Shown one piece after another: positions 12,736-23,696 of a stretch of 64,000 bases of DNA (its first letter is position 1; each line of letters starts with the position of its first letter). This DNA is from Siphonodentalium dalli (taxonomy: Eukaryota; Mollusca; Scaphopoda; Gadilida; Siphonodentaliidae): the NCBI GenBank assembly GCA_032622095.1, contig CP136063.1:150777379-150841378 (forward strand), written 5' to 3'. A program made the position numbers and the translations under genes. The notes under the pieces are model-generated. The model was not told the origin of the DNA, did not search any database, and saw nothing but the letters and a program-made list of their open reading frames with translations.

Positions 12736-12759
12736 CGAAGTCTCAAAATATATGGTAGA
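12046..12759 (-). mobile_element. Helitron-like element with GGCGG hairpin end
   Basis: The minus strand starts TCTACCATATATTTTGAG at 12759, followed by long AT and AC dinucleotide runs. It ends with a hairpin of the CCGCCAGTGGCGG type (here CACGCCAGTGGCGGGC), GCTAACCTG and CTAG at 12046-12049, followed by T. Inside are the CTCAATCGAGC module, ATGAACGCTCTTTAAC and a TCAAGGTCAAGGTCAGG block. Confidence 0.7.
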
Positions 12760-13730
12760 CTAGCAAGAAACATGACAATTTTTTAATTAATTTTTTTAAT
12801 TAATTTTTTAACTTAATTTTTTTTTACAATGTGTTAATTGTGCCTTTTTAATTTACTGGATTTTTTAATAAAATTTTTTAATTATTTTTTTAATTAATTT
12901 TTTTGTTTTTCAATGAGTTAATTTTTTATTTTTCAATTTGACCCGAATTGACCTTGAATTGATCATTTTCAAGGTCAAGGTCAGGTCGGGGTCACAATTT
13001 AACCCGTCCATGACACTTCCCGTACGTAGCAAGTTTGAGCTCAATCGGTTCGAGTCTATAAATGACACACACATATATATCATTTGTGTGTACCCGTTTG
13101 AAGGTCAATGTCACCTCGCGCGGAAAAACTGACCCGATAAAAATCTCCCCCGTTCCTTGGAACCCCTAAGTACGAAATTTCTCCTCCAGACGGTCAATGG
13201 AGCCGTATTTATGACACTTCCCGTAGGTAGCAAGTTTGAGCTCAATCGGTTCGAGTCTATAAAGGACACACACACATATATATCATTTGTGGGTACCCGT
13301 TTCAAGGTGAAGATCACCTCGGGCGGAAAAACTGAGCCGATGAAAATGTCCCCCGTTCCTAGAAAGCCCTAAGTACGTAAGAATCACACAGAATTCTGTT
13401 AAGCGAGTTCCAGATAACGTAGAAAACCCGTATGCGAAAGCCGAAGGGAATAAAGAGCGTTAACCGGTTAACGAACCCAAATATGGAAGATCTGTATCAA
13501 CGACACTGCGGATAAGAACGCTCTTTAACTATCAACGCGATTAACCCCGCAGTGCCGTTTTTGTGACTGAGAGTGGAGAACGGGTGCTCTGAGCTTTTCC
13601 AAAACGCCACGACGACCATTCCCGTGGGATTTTACCCTTAGATGGGAAGTTTGGTCTCGATCAGTGCAGCCGTTTTCGATTCTATAAAGGACAAACACAT
13701 ATATACGGAAGTCTCAAAATATATAGTAGA
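12760..13730 (-). mobile_element. Helitron-like element, second copy of the hairpin-less long variant
   Basis: Nearly the same as 9254-10231 from end to end, including the missing 3' hairpin (..TTTCTTGCTAG) and the same duplicated internal block. The neighbour on its left also ends with the same AT run and TCTACCATATATTTT start, so either the family jumps to the same kind of site or a larger segment was duplicated. Confidence 0.65.
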
Positions 13731-13986
13731 CTAGCCGATGAACCGGATCCGGGGCAAGATACATTCACATAACAAATTTCAAGTCGATAGCTCCATCCGT
13801 TTCCGAGATCTCGTCTGTGTATGCGCTGCACGGGCGTCGCACGGGCTCGTCAATACGACAAGGACGACCGCCTGGTCAAACTACACACACGTACCAAGTT
13901 TCGTCCCGATCGGTCGAGAATCGTAGATTTGTATAAATGACATACAGACATACAGACAGACAGAGGTCTTCAAAATATATAGGAGA
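13731..13986 (-). mobile_element. Short, deleted Helitron-like element of the 122-bp satellite family
   Basis: The minus strand starts TCTCCTATATATTTTGAAG at 13986 and has the GTCTGTCTGTATG run and CGATCGGGACGAAACTTGG. It keeps only about one satellite copy. Its 3' end keeps CTAG at 13731 but the usual GCCCG..CGGGC stem is lost by deletion (GATGAACC joined to GGATCCGGGGC). Confidence 0.6.
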
Positions 13987-14746
13987 CTAGCAGGTTAGCC
14001 CGCTCCTGGCGTGGTTGGTCAGAAATATGACATTTTTTTATTTATTTTTATTCAATGAGTTAATTCTGCCTTTTAAATTTTTTAATTTAATTTTTTGTTT
14101 TTCAATGAGTTAATTCTGCCTTTTTAATCAAGAGAAATGATGGTACCCGTCCCTAAAAGAGGTATGATTTACGGTACATCGGGAGGAAAAACTGACCCGA
14201 TTAAATTCTCCCCCTTTCTAAGAACGACAGACATAAGAATCACACAACACGCATTTTTTGTTTTTCAATGAGTTAATTCTGCCTTTTTAATCAAGACAAA
14301 TTATGGTACCCGTCCCTAAAAGAGGTATGATTCGATGAAAATATCCCCCGTTCCTAGGAACGACAGACATAAGAATCACACGACACGCATTTGTTGTTTT
14401 CCAATGAGTTAATTCTGCCTTTTTAATCATGATAAATGCATTCCGCCGTCCCGGTGCGTTGTGCATCCGTAGTTTCGTACGCATGTGTGACCGTTTAGCA
14501 ACGCCGATGACTATAAAGAGCGTTACTCGGATAACAACGCCAAATTGGGTCAATATAAAGAGCGTGACTGCCTTAACCCCCCGCAGTGCCGAGGACGGTG
14601 ATATTGATGATTGGGAGTGGAGAATGAGTGCTCAGAGCTTCTCCAAAACGCCGCAACGACGATTCCCGTGGGGTTTTACCCTTAGATGGGAAGTTTTAGC
14701 TCAATCGAGCCAGCCGTTTTCGAGTCTATAGACTAGATATGATAGA
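13987..14746 (-). mobile_element. Helitron-like element with internal tandem modules
   Basis: The 3' end at 13987 has CTAG, GCAGGTTAGCCCG and a CCAGGAGCGG-type imperfect stem. Three copies of a module (GGTACCCGTCCCTAAAAGAGG ... AACGACAGACATAAGAATCAC ... CAATGAGTTAATTCTGCC) lie in tandem. The 5' end at about 14746 is damaged: it reads TCTATCATATCTAGTCTATAG and lacks the usual TATTTTGAG. Confidence 0.55.
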
Positions 14747-15017
14747 CTAGCAAGAAACATGACAATATTTTAATTTTTTAATTAATTTTTTTAATTAATT
14801 TTTTTTTTACAATGTGTTAATTGTGCCTTTTTAATTTACTGGATTTTTTAATTAATTTTGTTAACTATTTTTTTAATTTAATTTTTTGTTTTTCAATGAG
14901 TTAATTTTTTATTTTGAGTTTGAGCTTAATAGAGCCAGCCGTTTTCGAGTCTATAGAGGACAAATGTACGCACACACACAATTATATATATACGTAGTTC
15001 TCAAATTATATAGTAGA
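14747..15017 (-). mobile_element. Short Helitron-like element, third hairpin-less 3' end
   Basis: The minus strand starts TCTACTATATAATTTGAG at 15017 and ends ..GTTTCTTGCTAG at 14747, the same truncated 3' end as at 9254 and 12760. Only 271 bp long; mostly A/T runs. Confidence 0.55.
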
Positions 15018-15679
15018 CTAGCAGGTTAGCTCGCCACTGGCGGCGTTCGTCAGAAACATGACAATTTTTAATTTAAATTTTTTTTTTTATTAATTTCAAA
15101 TTTTTTTAATTTAATGTTTTTTTTTTTACCCGATTTGACCTAGTATTGATCATTTTCAAGGTCAAGGTCAGTTCGGGGTCACAATTTAACCCGTCCACGA
15201 CACTTCCCGTAGGTAGCAAGTTTGAGCTCAATCAGTTCGAGTCTATAAAGGACACACACATATATATCATTTGTGGGTACCCGTTTCAAGATGAAGTTCA
15301 CCTAGGGCGGAAAAACTGACCCGATCCGCGTTCCTATGAAGCCCTAAGTACGTAAGAATCACACAACATGCTCATGTCTGTATACTAACGCACACGACCA
15401 GACCCAGACGTAAGAATCACATTACGCACATACGCTCTTTATCAACTACACTGCGGATAGGAACGCTCTTTAACTATCAAAGCGATTAACCCCCGTAGTG
15501 CCGTTTGCGGTAATTTTGATGATTGGGAGTGTAGAATGAGTGCTCAGAGCTTGTCCAAAACGCGACGTTGACCATTCCCGTGGGTTTTTACCCTTAGATA
15601 GGAAGTTTGGTCTCGATTGGTCCAGGCGTTTTCGATTCTATAAAGTACACACACACACACATACGAAGTCTCAAAAAGA
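15018..15679 (-). mobile_element. Helitron-like element with GGCGG hairpin end
   Basis: The 3' end reads GCCGCCAGTGGCGAGC, TAACCTG, CTAG at 15018-15021. The 5' end at 15679 reads TCTTTTTGAGACTTCG, so the usual TATATA after TC is lost. Contains the TCAAGGTCAAGGTCAG block and GAACGCTCTTTAAC. Confidence 0.65.
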
Positions 15680-16480
15680 CTAGCAGGTTAGCCCGCCACT
15701 GGCGGCGTTCGTCAGAAACATGACAATTTTTTATGTTGTTTTTTTGTTTTTCAATGAGTTAATATTAATTTTTTAATTTAATTTTGGGTTTTTCAATATT
15801 TAACCCGATTTGACCTTGAATTGATCATTTTCAATGTCAAGGTCAGGTCGGGGTCACAATATATAATTTGTGGGTACCCGTAAAAAGGTTAAGACTGACC
15901 CGATGAAAATTTCCCCCATTCCTAGGAACGACAGACATAAGAATCACACAACACGCATTTTTTGTTTTCACACAACACACAGTACCCGTCCCTAAAGAGG
16001 CATGATTTAAGGTACATCGGGCGGAAAAACTGACCCGATGAAAAATTCCCCCGTTCCTAGGAACGACAGACATAATAATGACAGAACACGCACGTTTTGT
16101 TTTCCGATGAGTTAATTCTGCCTTTTTAATCAAGATACATGCATTTCACGCTTTGCGTCCGTAGTTTCGTAGGCCCATGCGAGCGTTTAGAAACGCCGAT
16201 GACATTTACAGATATAAAAAATGTAGAGTTACGCCTCTTGGATCTCGAGCGAATCGATAGCGAAACTCATTGTATCCAAACGAAAGTCGCACTTTAAGTT
16301 TCAAGGAGTGCTCAGAGCTCGTCCAAAATGCGACGTCGACGATCCCCGTGTGTTGTTACACTTATATACGAAATTTGAGCTCGATCTGACTAGCCGTTTT
16401 CGATTCTATGAAGTACCCACATACACACATATATACACACATATATACATATATACGGAAGTCTCAAAATATATAGTAGA
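15680..16480 (-). mobile_element. Helitron-like element with GGCGG hairpin end
   Basis: The minus strand starts TCTACTATATATTTTGAGAC at 16480 and ends GCCGCCAGTGGCGGGC, TAACCTG, CTAG at 15680. It contains two AACGACAGACATAAGAATC modules and the GCCGTTTTCGATTCTATG module near the 5' end. Confidence 0.7.
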
Positions 16481-17696
16481 CTAGAAGGTTAGCCCGCCAC
16501 TGGCGTGGTTGGTCAGAAACATGACATTTTTTTTATTTTTTATTTTTTTTCTTTCAATGAGTTAATTCTGCCTTTTTAATCAAGAGAAATGATGGTACCC
16601 GTCCGTAAAAGAGGTATGATTTACGGTACATCGGGCGGAAAAACTGACCCAATGAAAATCCCCCTTCCTAGGAACGACAGACATAAGAATCAAACAACAC
16701 GCATTTTTTGTTTTAATTCTGCCTTTTTAATCAAGAGAAATGATGGTACCCGTCCCTAGGGTGGAAAAAACTGACCCGATGAAATTCTCCCCCGTCCGTA
16801 AAAGAGGTATGATTCGATGAAAATCTCCCCCGTTAATAGGAACGACAGACATAAGAATCACACGGCACGCATTTGTTGTTTTCCAATGAGTTAATCACAC
16901 GACACGCATTTCTTGTTTTCCAATGAGTTAATTCTGTCTCCCCCGTTCCTAGGAACGACAGACATAAGAATCACACGGCACGCATTTGTTGTTTTCCAAT
17001 GAGTTAATCACACGTCACGCATTTGTTGTTTTCCAATGAGTTAATACTGCATTTTAATCAAATTAAATGCATTCCGGTTCCGGTGCGTTTTGCATCCGTA
17101 GTTTCGTACGCATTCGTACGCATAGGTGGCCGTTTAGCAACGCCGATGGCAATAAAGAGCGCTACTCGGTTAACAACGCCAAATTTGGTCAATTTAAAGA
17201 GCGTGACTGCCTTAACCCCCCGCAGTGCCGAGGACGGTGATTTTGATGATTGGGAGTTGAGAATGAGTGCCCTGGTCAAGTGTCAGGTCAGGGTAACAAT
17301 TTAACCCGCCCATGACACTTCCCTTAGGTAGCAAGTTTGAGTGCAATCGGTTCGATTCTATAAAGGACACACACATATATATAATTTGTGGAAACCCGTT
17401 TCAAGGTGAAGATCACCTAGTGCGGAAAAACTGACCCGATCCCCGTTCCTTAGAAGCACTAAGTACGTAAGAATCACACAACACGCTCGTGGCTGGATAC
17501 CGACGCTGACGCCCGTGTACAGACATAATAATCACATTACGCACATACGTTCTTTATCAACGACACTGCGGATAGGAACGCTCTTTAACTATCAACGCGA
17601 TTAACATGCAGTGTCGTTTTTGTGACTGGGAGTGAAGAACGGGTGGTCGGAGCCGTTTTCGAGTCTATAGAGGACAAATATACACACACACACATA
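16481..17696 (-). mobile_element. Helitron-like element interrupted at its 5' end
   Basis: The 3' end at 16481 (CTAG, AAGGTTAGCCCGCC, hairpin of the GGCGG type) is followed by at least four copies of the AGGAACGACAGACATAAGAATC / CAATGAGTTAAT module and a second block with CGCTCTTTAAC. At 17670-17696 the usual CTATAGAGGACA and (AC)n are present, but the final TATTTTGAG terminus is missing. A plus-strand element begins there instead, so it was probably cut by that insertion. Confidence 0.55.
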
Positions 17697-17718
17697 TCTC
17701 ATATATATTTTGAAGACC

Positions 17719-17752
<34 letters not shown>

Positions 17753-18188
17753 CTTAATACAAATCTACGATTCTCGACCGATCGGGACGTGTGTAGTTTG
17801 ACCAGGCGGTGGTCGTTGTCGTATTGGCGAGCCCATACGACGCCCGTGCAGCGCAAGCGCAGACGAGATCTCGGAAACGGGTGGAGATATCGACTTGAAA
17901 TTTGGTATGTGAATGTATCTTGCCACGAGTACGAATTTTATCGGGTCGGCGAGCCCGTGCGACGCCAGCTTCGCGCATGCGCAGACGAGATCTCGGAAAC
18001 GGGTGGAGCTATCGACTTGAAATTTGGTATGTGAATGTATCTTGCCCCGGATACGAATTTTATCGGGTCGCCGAGCCCGTGCGACGCCAGCTTCGTGCAT
18101 GCGCAGACGAGATCTCGGAAACGGGTAGAGCTATCGACTTGAAATTTGGTTTTTTAATAGCCCAGACAACGTCGGGCTCATCGGCTAG
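17697..18188 (+). mobile_element. Helitron-like element with 122-bp satellite, plus strand
   Basis: Starts TCTCATATATATTTTGAAG after an A, then a (CTGT)n run, CGATTCTCGACCGATCGG and about 2.5 satellite copies. It ends GCCCAGACAACGTCGGGC, 7 nt and CTAG at 18185-18188. This is the first element of the plus-strand half of the chain. Confidence 0.75.
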
Positions 18189-18190
18189 TA

Positions 18191-18812
18191 TCATATATAT
18201 TTTGATGACCTCTGTCTGTCTGTTTGTCTGTTTGTTTGTCATTTATACAAATCTACGATTCTCGACCGATCGGGACGAAACTTGGTACGTGTGTGTAGTT
18301 TGACCAGGCGGTGGACGTTGTCGTATTGGCGAGCCCGTGTGGCGCCCGTGCAGCGCATGCGCAGACGAGATCTCGGAAACGGGTGGAGCTATCGACTTGA
18401 AATTTGGTATGTGAATGTATCTTGCCCCGGATACGAATTTTATCGGGTTGCCGAGCCCGTGCGACGCCAGCTTCGCGCATGTGCAGACGAGATCTCGGAA
18501 ACGGGTGGAGCTATCGACTTGAAATTTGGTATGTGAATGTATCTTGCCCCGGATACGAATTTTATCGGGTTGCCGAGCCCGTGCGACGCCAGCTTCGCGC
18601 ATGTGCAGACGAGATCTCGGAAACGGGTGGAGCTATCAACTTGAAATTTGGTATGTGAATGTATCATGCCCCGGATACGAATTTTATCGGGTCACCGAGC
18701 CCGTGCGACGCCAGCTTCGCGCATGCGCAGACAAGATCTCGGAAACGGGTGGAGCTATCGACTTGAAATTTGGTTTTTGAATAGCCCGGACAACGTCGGG
18801 CTCATCGGCTAG
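18191..18812 (+). mobile_element. Helitron-like element with 122-bp satellite
   Basis: Only two bases, TA, separate it from the CTAG of the preceding element, exactly as expected if both went in between A and T. Starts TCATATATATTTTGATG; about 3.5 satellite copies; ends GCCCGGACAACGTCGGGC, TCATCGG, CTAG at 18809-18812. Confidence 0.8.
18330..18770 (+). repeat. 122-bp satellite copies
   Basis: GTATGTGAATGTATC recurs at about 18406, 18528 and 18650, a 122-bp step. Some copies have GCGCATGTGCAG in place of GCGCATGCGCAG, a CpG-to-TpG change. Open frames of 75-120 codons across it are artefacts of a repeat free of stops. Confidence 0.85.
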
Positions 18813-19450
18813 TCTATATATATATAGTCTATATCGACTATATATTTTGAGAACTACGTATATATATATATATATATATATGTGTTTGTATATATATATA
18901 TGTGTGTATGTGGGTACTTCATAGAATCGAAAACGGCTGCGCGGATCGAGCTCAAATTTCGTATATAAGGGTAAAAACCCACGGGGATCGTCCACGTCGC
19001 ATTTTGGAGCACCGCTTCTCCCTTTACAGTCACAAAAAATGGCACAATTATTACGTCTGGGTCTCGGCGTGTGCGTCATTATACAGACATGAGCATGTTG
19101 TGTGATTCTTACGTACTCAGGGCTTCCTAGGAACGCGGATCGTGTCATTTTTTCCGCCCTAGGTGATTTTCACCTTGAAACGGGTACCCACAAATTATAT
19201 ATATGTGTGCATGTGTCCTTTATAGACTCGAACCGATTGCGCTCACACTTGCTACCTACGGGAAGTGTCATGGACGGGTTATATTGTGACCCCCGACCTG
19301 ACCTTGACCTTGAAAATGATCGATTCAAGGTCAAATCGGGTAAAATATTGAAAAACCAAAAATTAATTCAAAAATATAAAAACAAAATTTTAAAAAATAA
19401 AAATTGTCATGTTTCTGACGAACGCCGCCAGTGGCGGGCTAACCTGCTAG
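18813..19450 (+). mobile_element. Helitron-like element with GGCGG hairpin end
   Basis: 5' end TCTATATATATATAGTC with a second possible start at about 18828. It has TATTTTGAGAACTACG, long AT runs, GGTACTTCATAGAATCG and the TGACCTTGACCTTGA block. It ends CCGCCAGTGGCGG, GCTAACCTG, CTAG at 19447-19450. Confidence 0.7.
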
Positions 19451-20366
19451 TCTGCTATATATTTTGAGACTTCCGTATATATATGTGTGTGTGTGTGTGT
19501 ATATGTGTATGTGGGTACTTCATAGAATCGAAAACGGCTGGTCCGATCGAGCTCAAATTTCGTATATCAGTGTAAAAACCCACGGGGATCGTCGACGTCG
19601 CATTTTGGACAAGTTCAGAGCACCGCTTCTCCACTTCCAGTCACAAAAAATGGCACCGTGGGGGTTAACACACCAACGCTCCTTATATCTTCCATATTGG
19701 GAGATTTAACCGGTTAACGCTCTTTATAGTCATCGCTATCGATTCACGACCGATCCAAGAGGCGTAACTCTACATTTTTTATATCTGTATGGCGGGAAAT
19801 ACATAGCCGTGAATGTCAACAACAATGACTCTTTTAGGGACGGGACCATTAGTTAATATAGCCGTGAATGCCAACAACAACGACATAATGCCAACAACAA
19901 CGACTCTTTTAGGGACGGGTACCATTAGTTAATATAGCCGTGAATGCCAACAACAACGACATATGCTATTTTCTCTTTACCGCAACGGCCAAATGCATTT
20001 ATCTTGATTAAAAAAGGCAGAAAAATTGTTGTCTGATTGTTATGTTCCTAGGAACGGGGGACATTTTCATCGGACTCTTTTAGGGACGGGTACTGCGTGC
20101 TGTCTGATTCTTATGTCTTCTTCCCCTAAATCGGGTAAAATAAGGTCTAATCGGGTAAAATATTGAAAAACCAAAAATTTAATTAAAAAATTAATCCAAA
20201 AAAATAATTCAAAAATCCAGTAAATTAAAAATGCACAATTAACTCATCTTATAAACAAAAATTAATATTAACTCATTGAAAAAAAAAATTTAATTAAAAA
20301 AATAATTAAAAAATAAAAAATTGTCATGTTTCAGACAAACGCCGCCAGTGGCGGGCTAACCTGCTA
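19451..20366 (+). mobile_element. Helitron-like element with internal tandem CCAACAACAACGAC repeats
   Basis: Starts TCTGCTATATATTTTGAG directly after the previous CTAG. About 19800-19970 holds three copies of a block with GCCGTGAATGCCAACAAC and TTTTAGGGACGGG. It ends with the CCGCCAGTGGCGG hairpin and GCTAACCTG, but the last four bases are CTAT rather than CTAG. Confidence 0.65.
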
Positions 20367-20926
20367 TACTATATATTTTGAGACTTCCGTATATATATAT
20401 GTGTGTGTGGGTACTTCATAGAATCCAAAACGCGTGTACCGATTGAGCTCAAATTTCGTATGTAAGTGTAAAATCCCACCGACACCGCCGTGGAGAAGCT
20501 CAGAGCACCCTTTATCCACTCCCAAATCACCACAAAGGCACGGCGGGGGTTAATCAAGTCATAATTTAATGAGCGTTTGTTTTTGACGCATCGCTATAAA
20601 GAGCGTTTTGTTTACCATTCAACGTTATTAGCATCTGCAGAGAGATTGTAGCCTGTCGCTCGAAATATTATGCAGAGAGATTTTCACGACGGGAAGCCGG
20701 CGTTTGTTTTCAATTCAATGCAATTTGATCCCTCGAAATATTATGCAGAGAGATGATTTCACGACGGGAAGCGTTTGTTTTCAGTTCAATACAATGTTAT
20801 CGTACTGAGCGTCTATATACACGACGAGTATAAATACGGTATATACCGAAATCATCCCAGATAATCACGAATATAGCATCAGATTTCTCCCCAGATATAC
20901 CGTTATAAAGCTACTGGAATCTGCCA
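20367..20926 (+). mobile_element. Helitron-like 5' part with unusual 3' sequence
   Basis: Starts TACTATATATTTTGAG and shares about 300 bp with 22116-22430 (through ATTAGCATCTGCAGAG). 20659-20800 is a tandem duplication of about 77 bp with CTCGAAATATTATGCAG and CACGACGGGAAGC. The last 75 bp (CAGATAATCACGAATATAGC ... GGAATCTGCCAA) match 22680-22755. No CTAG terminus is seen. Confidence 0.5.
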
Positions 20927-22115
20927 ATCTATACTATATATTTTGAGAACTCCGTATATATATATATGTATATATGTGTGTACTTCATAGAATCGAAAAC
21001 GGGTTGACCGATCGGGACCAAACTTCCTATCTAAAGGTAAAATCCCATGGGAATCGTCGTGGTCGCGTTTTGGAGAAGCTCTGAGCACCCTTTATCCACT
21101 CCCAAATCGCCGCAAAGGCACGGCGGGGGTTCATCGCGTTGATAGTTAAAGAGCGTTACTATCGCATTGTAGTTGATAAAGAGCGTATATGCCTAATGTC
21201 ATTCTTACGTCTGGGTCTCGGCGTGTGCGTGTATGACTTTATGCAGACATGAGCGTGTTGTGTGACGACATTCCCAACACCTTGCAGGGACAAATATCTA
21301 TTAGCCAACATCAAGGCGAGTTTTGCGACGTATTAATTCAAATGCTTTCGATCAAACAATATTATCTGTCGCACTCATATTTCGTCATCTGTACGAATCC
21401 ACTGCAATCGACCTATTTTTAGAACGCAGCACATGTCGCGTTGCCGTTGGTGATGTGGTACACGGCGGGATTAATTTAAATATGTCATGTTGGTAACAAT
21501 ATCTAGCCGAGAATTCCTCAGACATACAGACGAATGCGACCAGCAAATTTCAAAATTGGTCACTTGACCTCCCCATGAATATCTTCTGGGAAATGCCAGG
21601 GAACGTGTGCCCATTATCGGGCCATTGTGTGTGTCGCGGTCGCGAGGTAAATACACGTGGTTGGGAATTACGTCACGCCACGTGGGTCCAGGCGGAAGTT
21701 AACCTGACCCTTCCAATGCCGCGTACGTTAGTGATACCGGAGTTATAGCGTGTTTTTTGACTGACCGCAGTGCCCGATCCGCCGAATGTGAACATGTTAT
21801 CAACTGTTACGGCAGTCCGTGGCCCACGGCAGTCAATTGCCGTGTCGAATATTGAAGCCTACTGATCAATTCAAGGTCAAATCGGGTAAAACTAGCTGAT
21901 TTCGACGAAATTGTACACCTAGGTGCAGCATACGTGTCTCGGAAGCTGTTGCAATTGCTTTTTCGAACAAAGCCATGAGACGAAAAATAAAAAAGGCACA
22001 ATTAACTCATTGAAAAACAAAAAAATTTCATTTAAAAAATTAATTAAACAAATTAATTAAAACTTAAAAATTGTCATGTTTCTGACGATTGCCGCCAGTG
22101 GCGGGCTAACCTGCT
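20927..22115 (+). mobile_element. Helitron-like element with a non-repetitive insert
   Basis: Starts TCTATACTATATATTTTG after CCAA. It carries the CCGATCGGGACC module and CATGAGCGTGTTGTGTG, then about 21260-21830 of sequence not repeated elsewhere in the window. It then resumes family sequence (TCAAGGTCAAATCGGGTAAA) and ends CCGCCAGTGGCGG, GCTAACCTG, CTGT (variant of CTAG). The unique 570 bp could be captured host sequence; I see no gene in it. Confidence 0.55.
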
Positions 22116-22755
22116 GTACTATATATTTTGAGACTTCCGTATATAACTGTGTGTGTGTGTGTGTGGGTACTTCATAGAATCCAAAACGCGTGTACAGATT
22201 GAGCTCAAATTTCGTATGTAAGTGTAAAATCTCACCGACACCGCCGTGGTCGCGTTTTGGAGAAGCTCAGAGCACCCTTTATCCACTCCCAAATCACCGC
22301 AAAGGCACGGCGGGGGTTAATCAAGTGATTATTTAATGAGCGTTTGTTTTTGACGCATCGCTATAAAGAGCGTCTGTTTCCCATTCAACGTTATTAGCAT
22401 CTGCAGAGTTATACGGGAACATTGAGTGCATTACCTATGCGGGGAGATTTAGTACTCTTACAACATCATTGTTATAGTATGTATGACACTTAGGTCAGGG
22501 CTTATGGGGGGGGGGGTAGTTATAGGCATAATGTTTCTCAGAAATCCCGGTTACAAACCAACACCGTCAATTAGAATAAAAATTAAATAAAAAACATAAA
22601 TTAAATTTAAAAAACATTTGTTTCTGACCAACCCTGCGAGCACGGATGGCGCGCTTTGTTTTTACAGTATATACCTTTGGTATCCCAGATAATCACGAAT
22701 ATAGCATCAGATTTCTCCCCAGATATACCGTTATAAAGCTACTGGAATCTGCCAA
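22116..22755 (+). mobile_element. Helitron-like 5' part, sister of 20367-20926
   Basis: Starts ACTATATATTTTGAGAC and follows 20367-20926 closely up to CTGCAGAG. It then has its own middle (with a G10 run near 22507) and ends with the same 75-bp tail, GGAATCTGCCAA. The next element starts at exactly the same base as in the sister copy. Confidence 0.5.
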
Positions 22756-22778
22756 TCTCATATATATTTTTGAAGACC

Positions 22779-22811
<33 letters not shown>

Positions 22812-23696
22812 TTGTCATTAATACAAATCTACGATTCTCGACCGATCGGGACGAAACTTGGTACGTGTGTGTAGTTTGACCAGGCGGTGGTCGTTGTCGT
22901 ATTGGCGAGCCCGTGCGACGCCCGTGCAGCGCATGCGCAGACGAGATCTCGGAAACGGGTTGAGCTATCGACTTGAAATTTGGTATGTGAATGTATCTTG
23001 CCCAGAATACGAATTTTATCGGGTCGCCGAGCCCGTGCGACGCCAGCTTCGCGCATGCGCAGACGAGATCTCGGAAACGGGTGGATCTATCGACTTGAAA
23101 TTTGGTATGTGAATGTATCTTGCCCCGGATACGAATTTTTTTCGCGCATGTGCAGACGAGATCTCGGAAACGGGTGGAGCTATCGACTTGAAATTTGGTA
23201 TGTGAATGTATATTGCCCCGGATACGAATTGTATCGGGTCGCCGAGCCCGTGCGACGCCAGCTTCGCGCATGCGCAGACGAGATCTCGGAAACGGGTGGA
23301 GCTATCGACTTGAAATTTGGTATGTGAATGTATCTTGCCCCGAATACGAATTTTATCGGGTCGCCGAGCCCGTGCGACGCCAGCTTCGCGCATGCGCAGA
23401 CGAGATATCGGAAACGGGTGGATCTATCGACTTGAAATTTGGTATGTGAATGTATCTTGCCCCGGATACGAATTTTTTTCGCGCATGCGCAGACGAGATC
23501 TCGGAAACGGGTGGAGCTATCGACTTGAAATTTGGTATGTGAATGTATATTGCCCCGGATACGAATTGTATCGGGTCGCCGAGCCCGTGCGACGCCAGCT
23601 TCGCGCATGCGCAGACGAGATCTCGGAAACGGTTACAGCTATCGACTTGAAATTTGGTTTTTGAATAGCCCGGACAACGTCGGGCTCATCGGCTAG
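22756..23696 (+). mobile_element. Helitron-like element with the longest 122-bp satellite run
   Basis: Starts TCTCATATATATTTTTG, (CTGT)n run, about 6 satellite copies, and ends GCCCGGACAACGTCGGGC, TCATCGG, CTAG at 23693-23696. Two copies share the same internal deletion (ACGAATTTTTTTCGCGCATG at about 23130 and 23468), so a two-copy block was duplicated as a unit of about 337 bp. Confidence 0.8.
22895..23660 (+). repeat. 122-bp satellite with a duplicated 337-bp higher-order unit
   Basis: Full copies alternate with an 89-bp shortened copy. The order full-full-short occurs twice, from about 22980 and about 23317. Each unit keeps the GCGCATGCGC or GCGCATGTGC palindrome. Confidence 0.8.

Noticed and set aside
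10264-23664. Arg-rich frames (..RRRDLGNGWSYRLEIW.. and ..KFQVDSSTRFRDLVCACAK..) repeated many times
   Set aside because: They are translations of the 122-bp satellite on either strand. The period breaks the frame and there is no recognisable fold.
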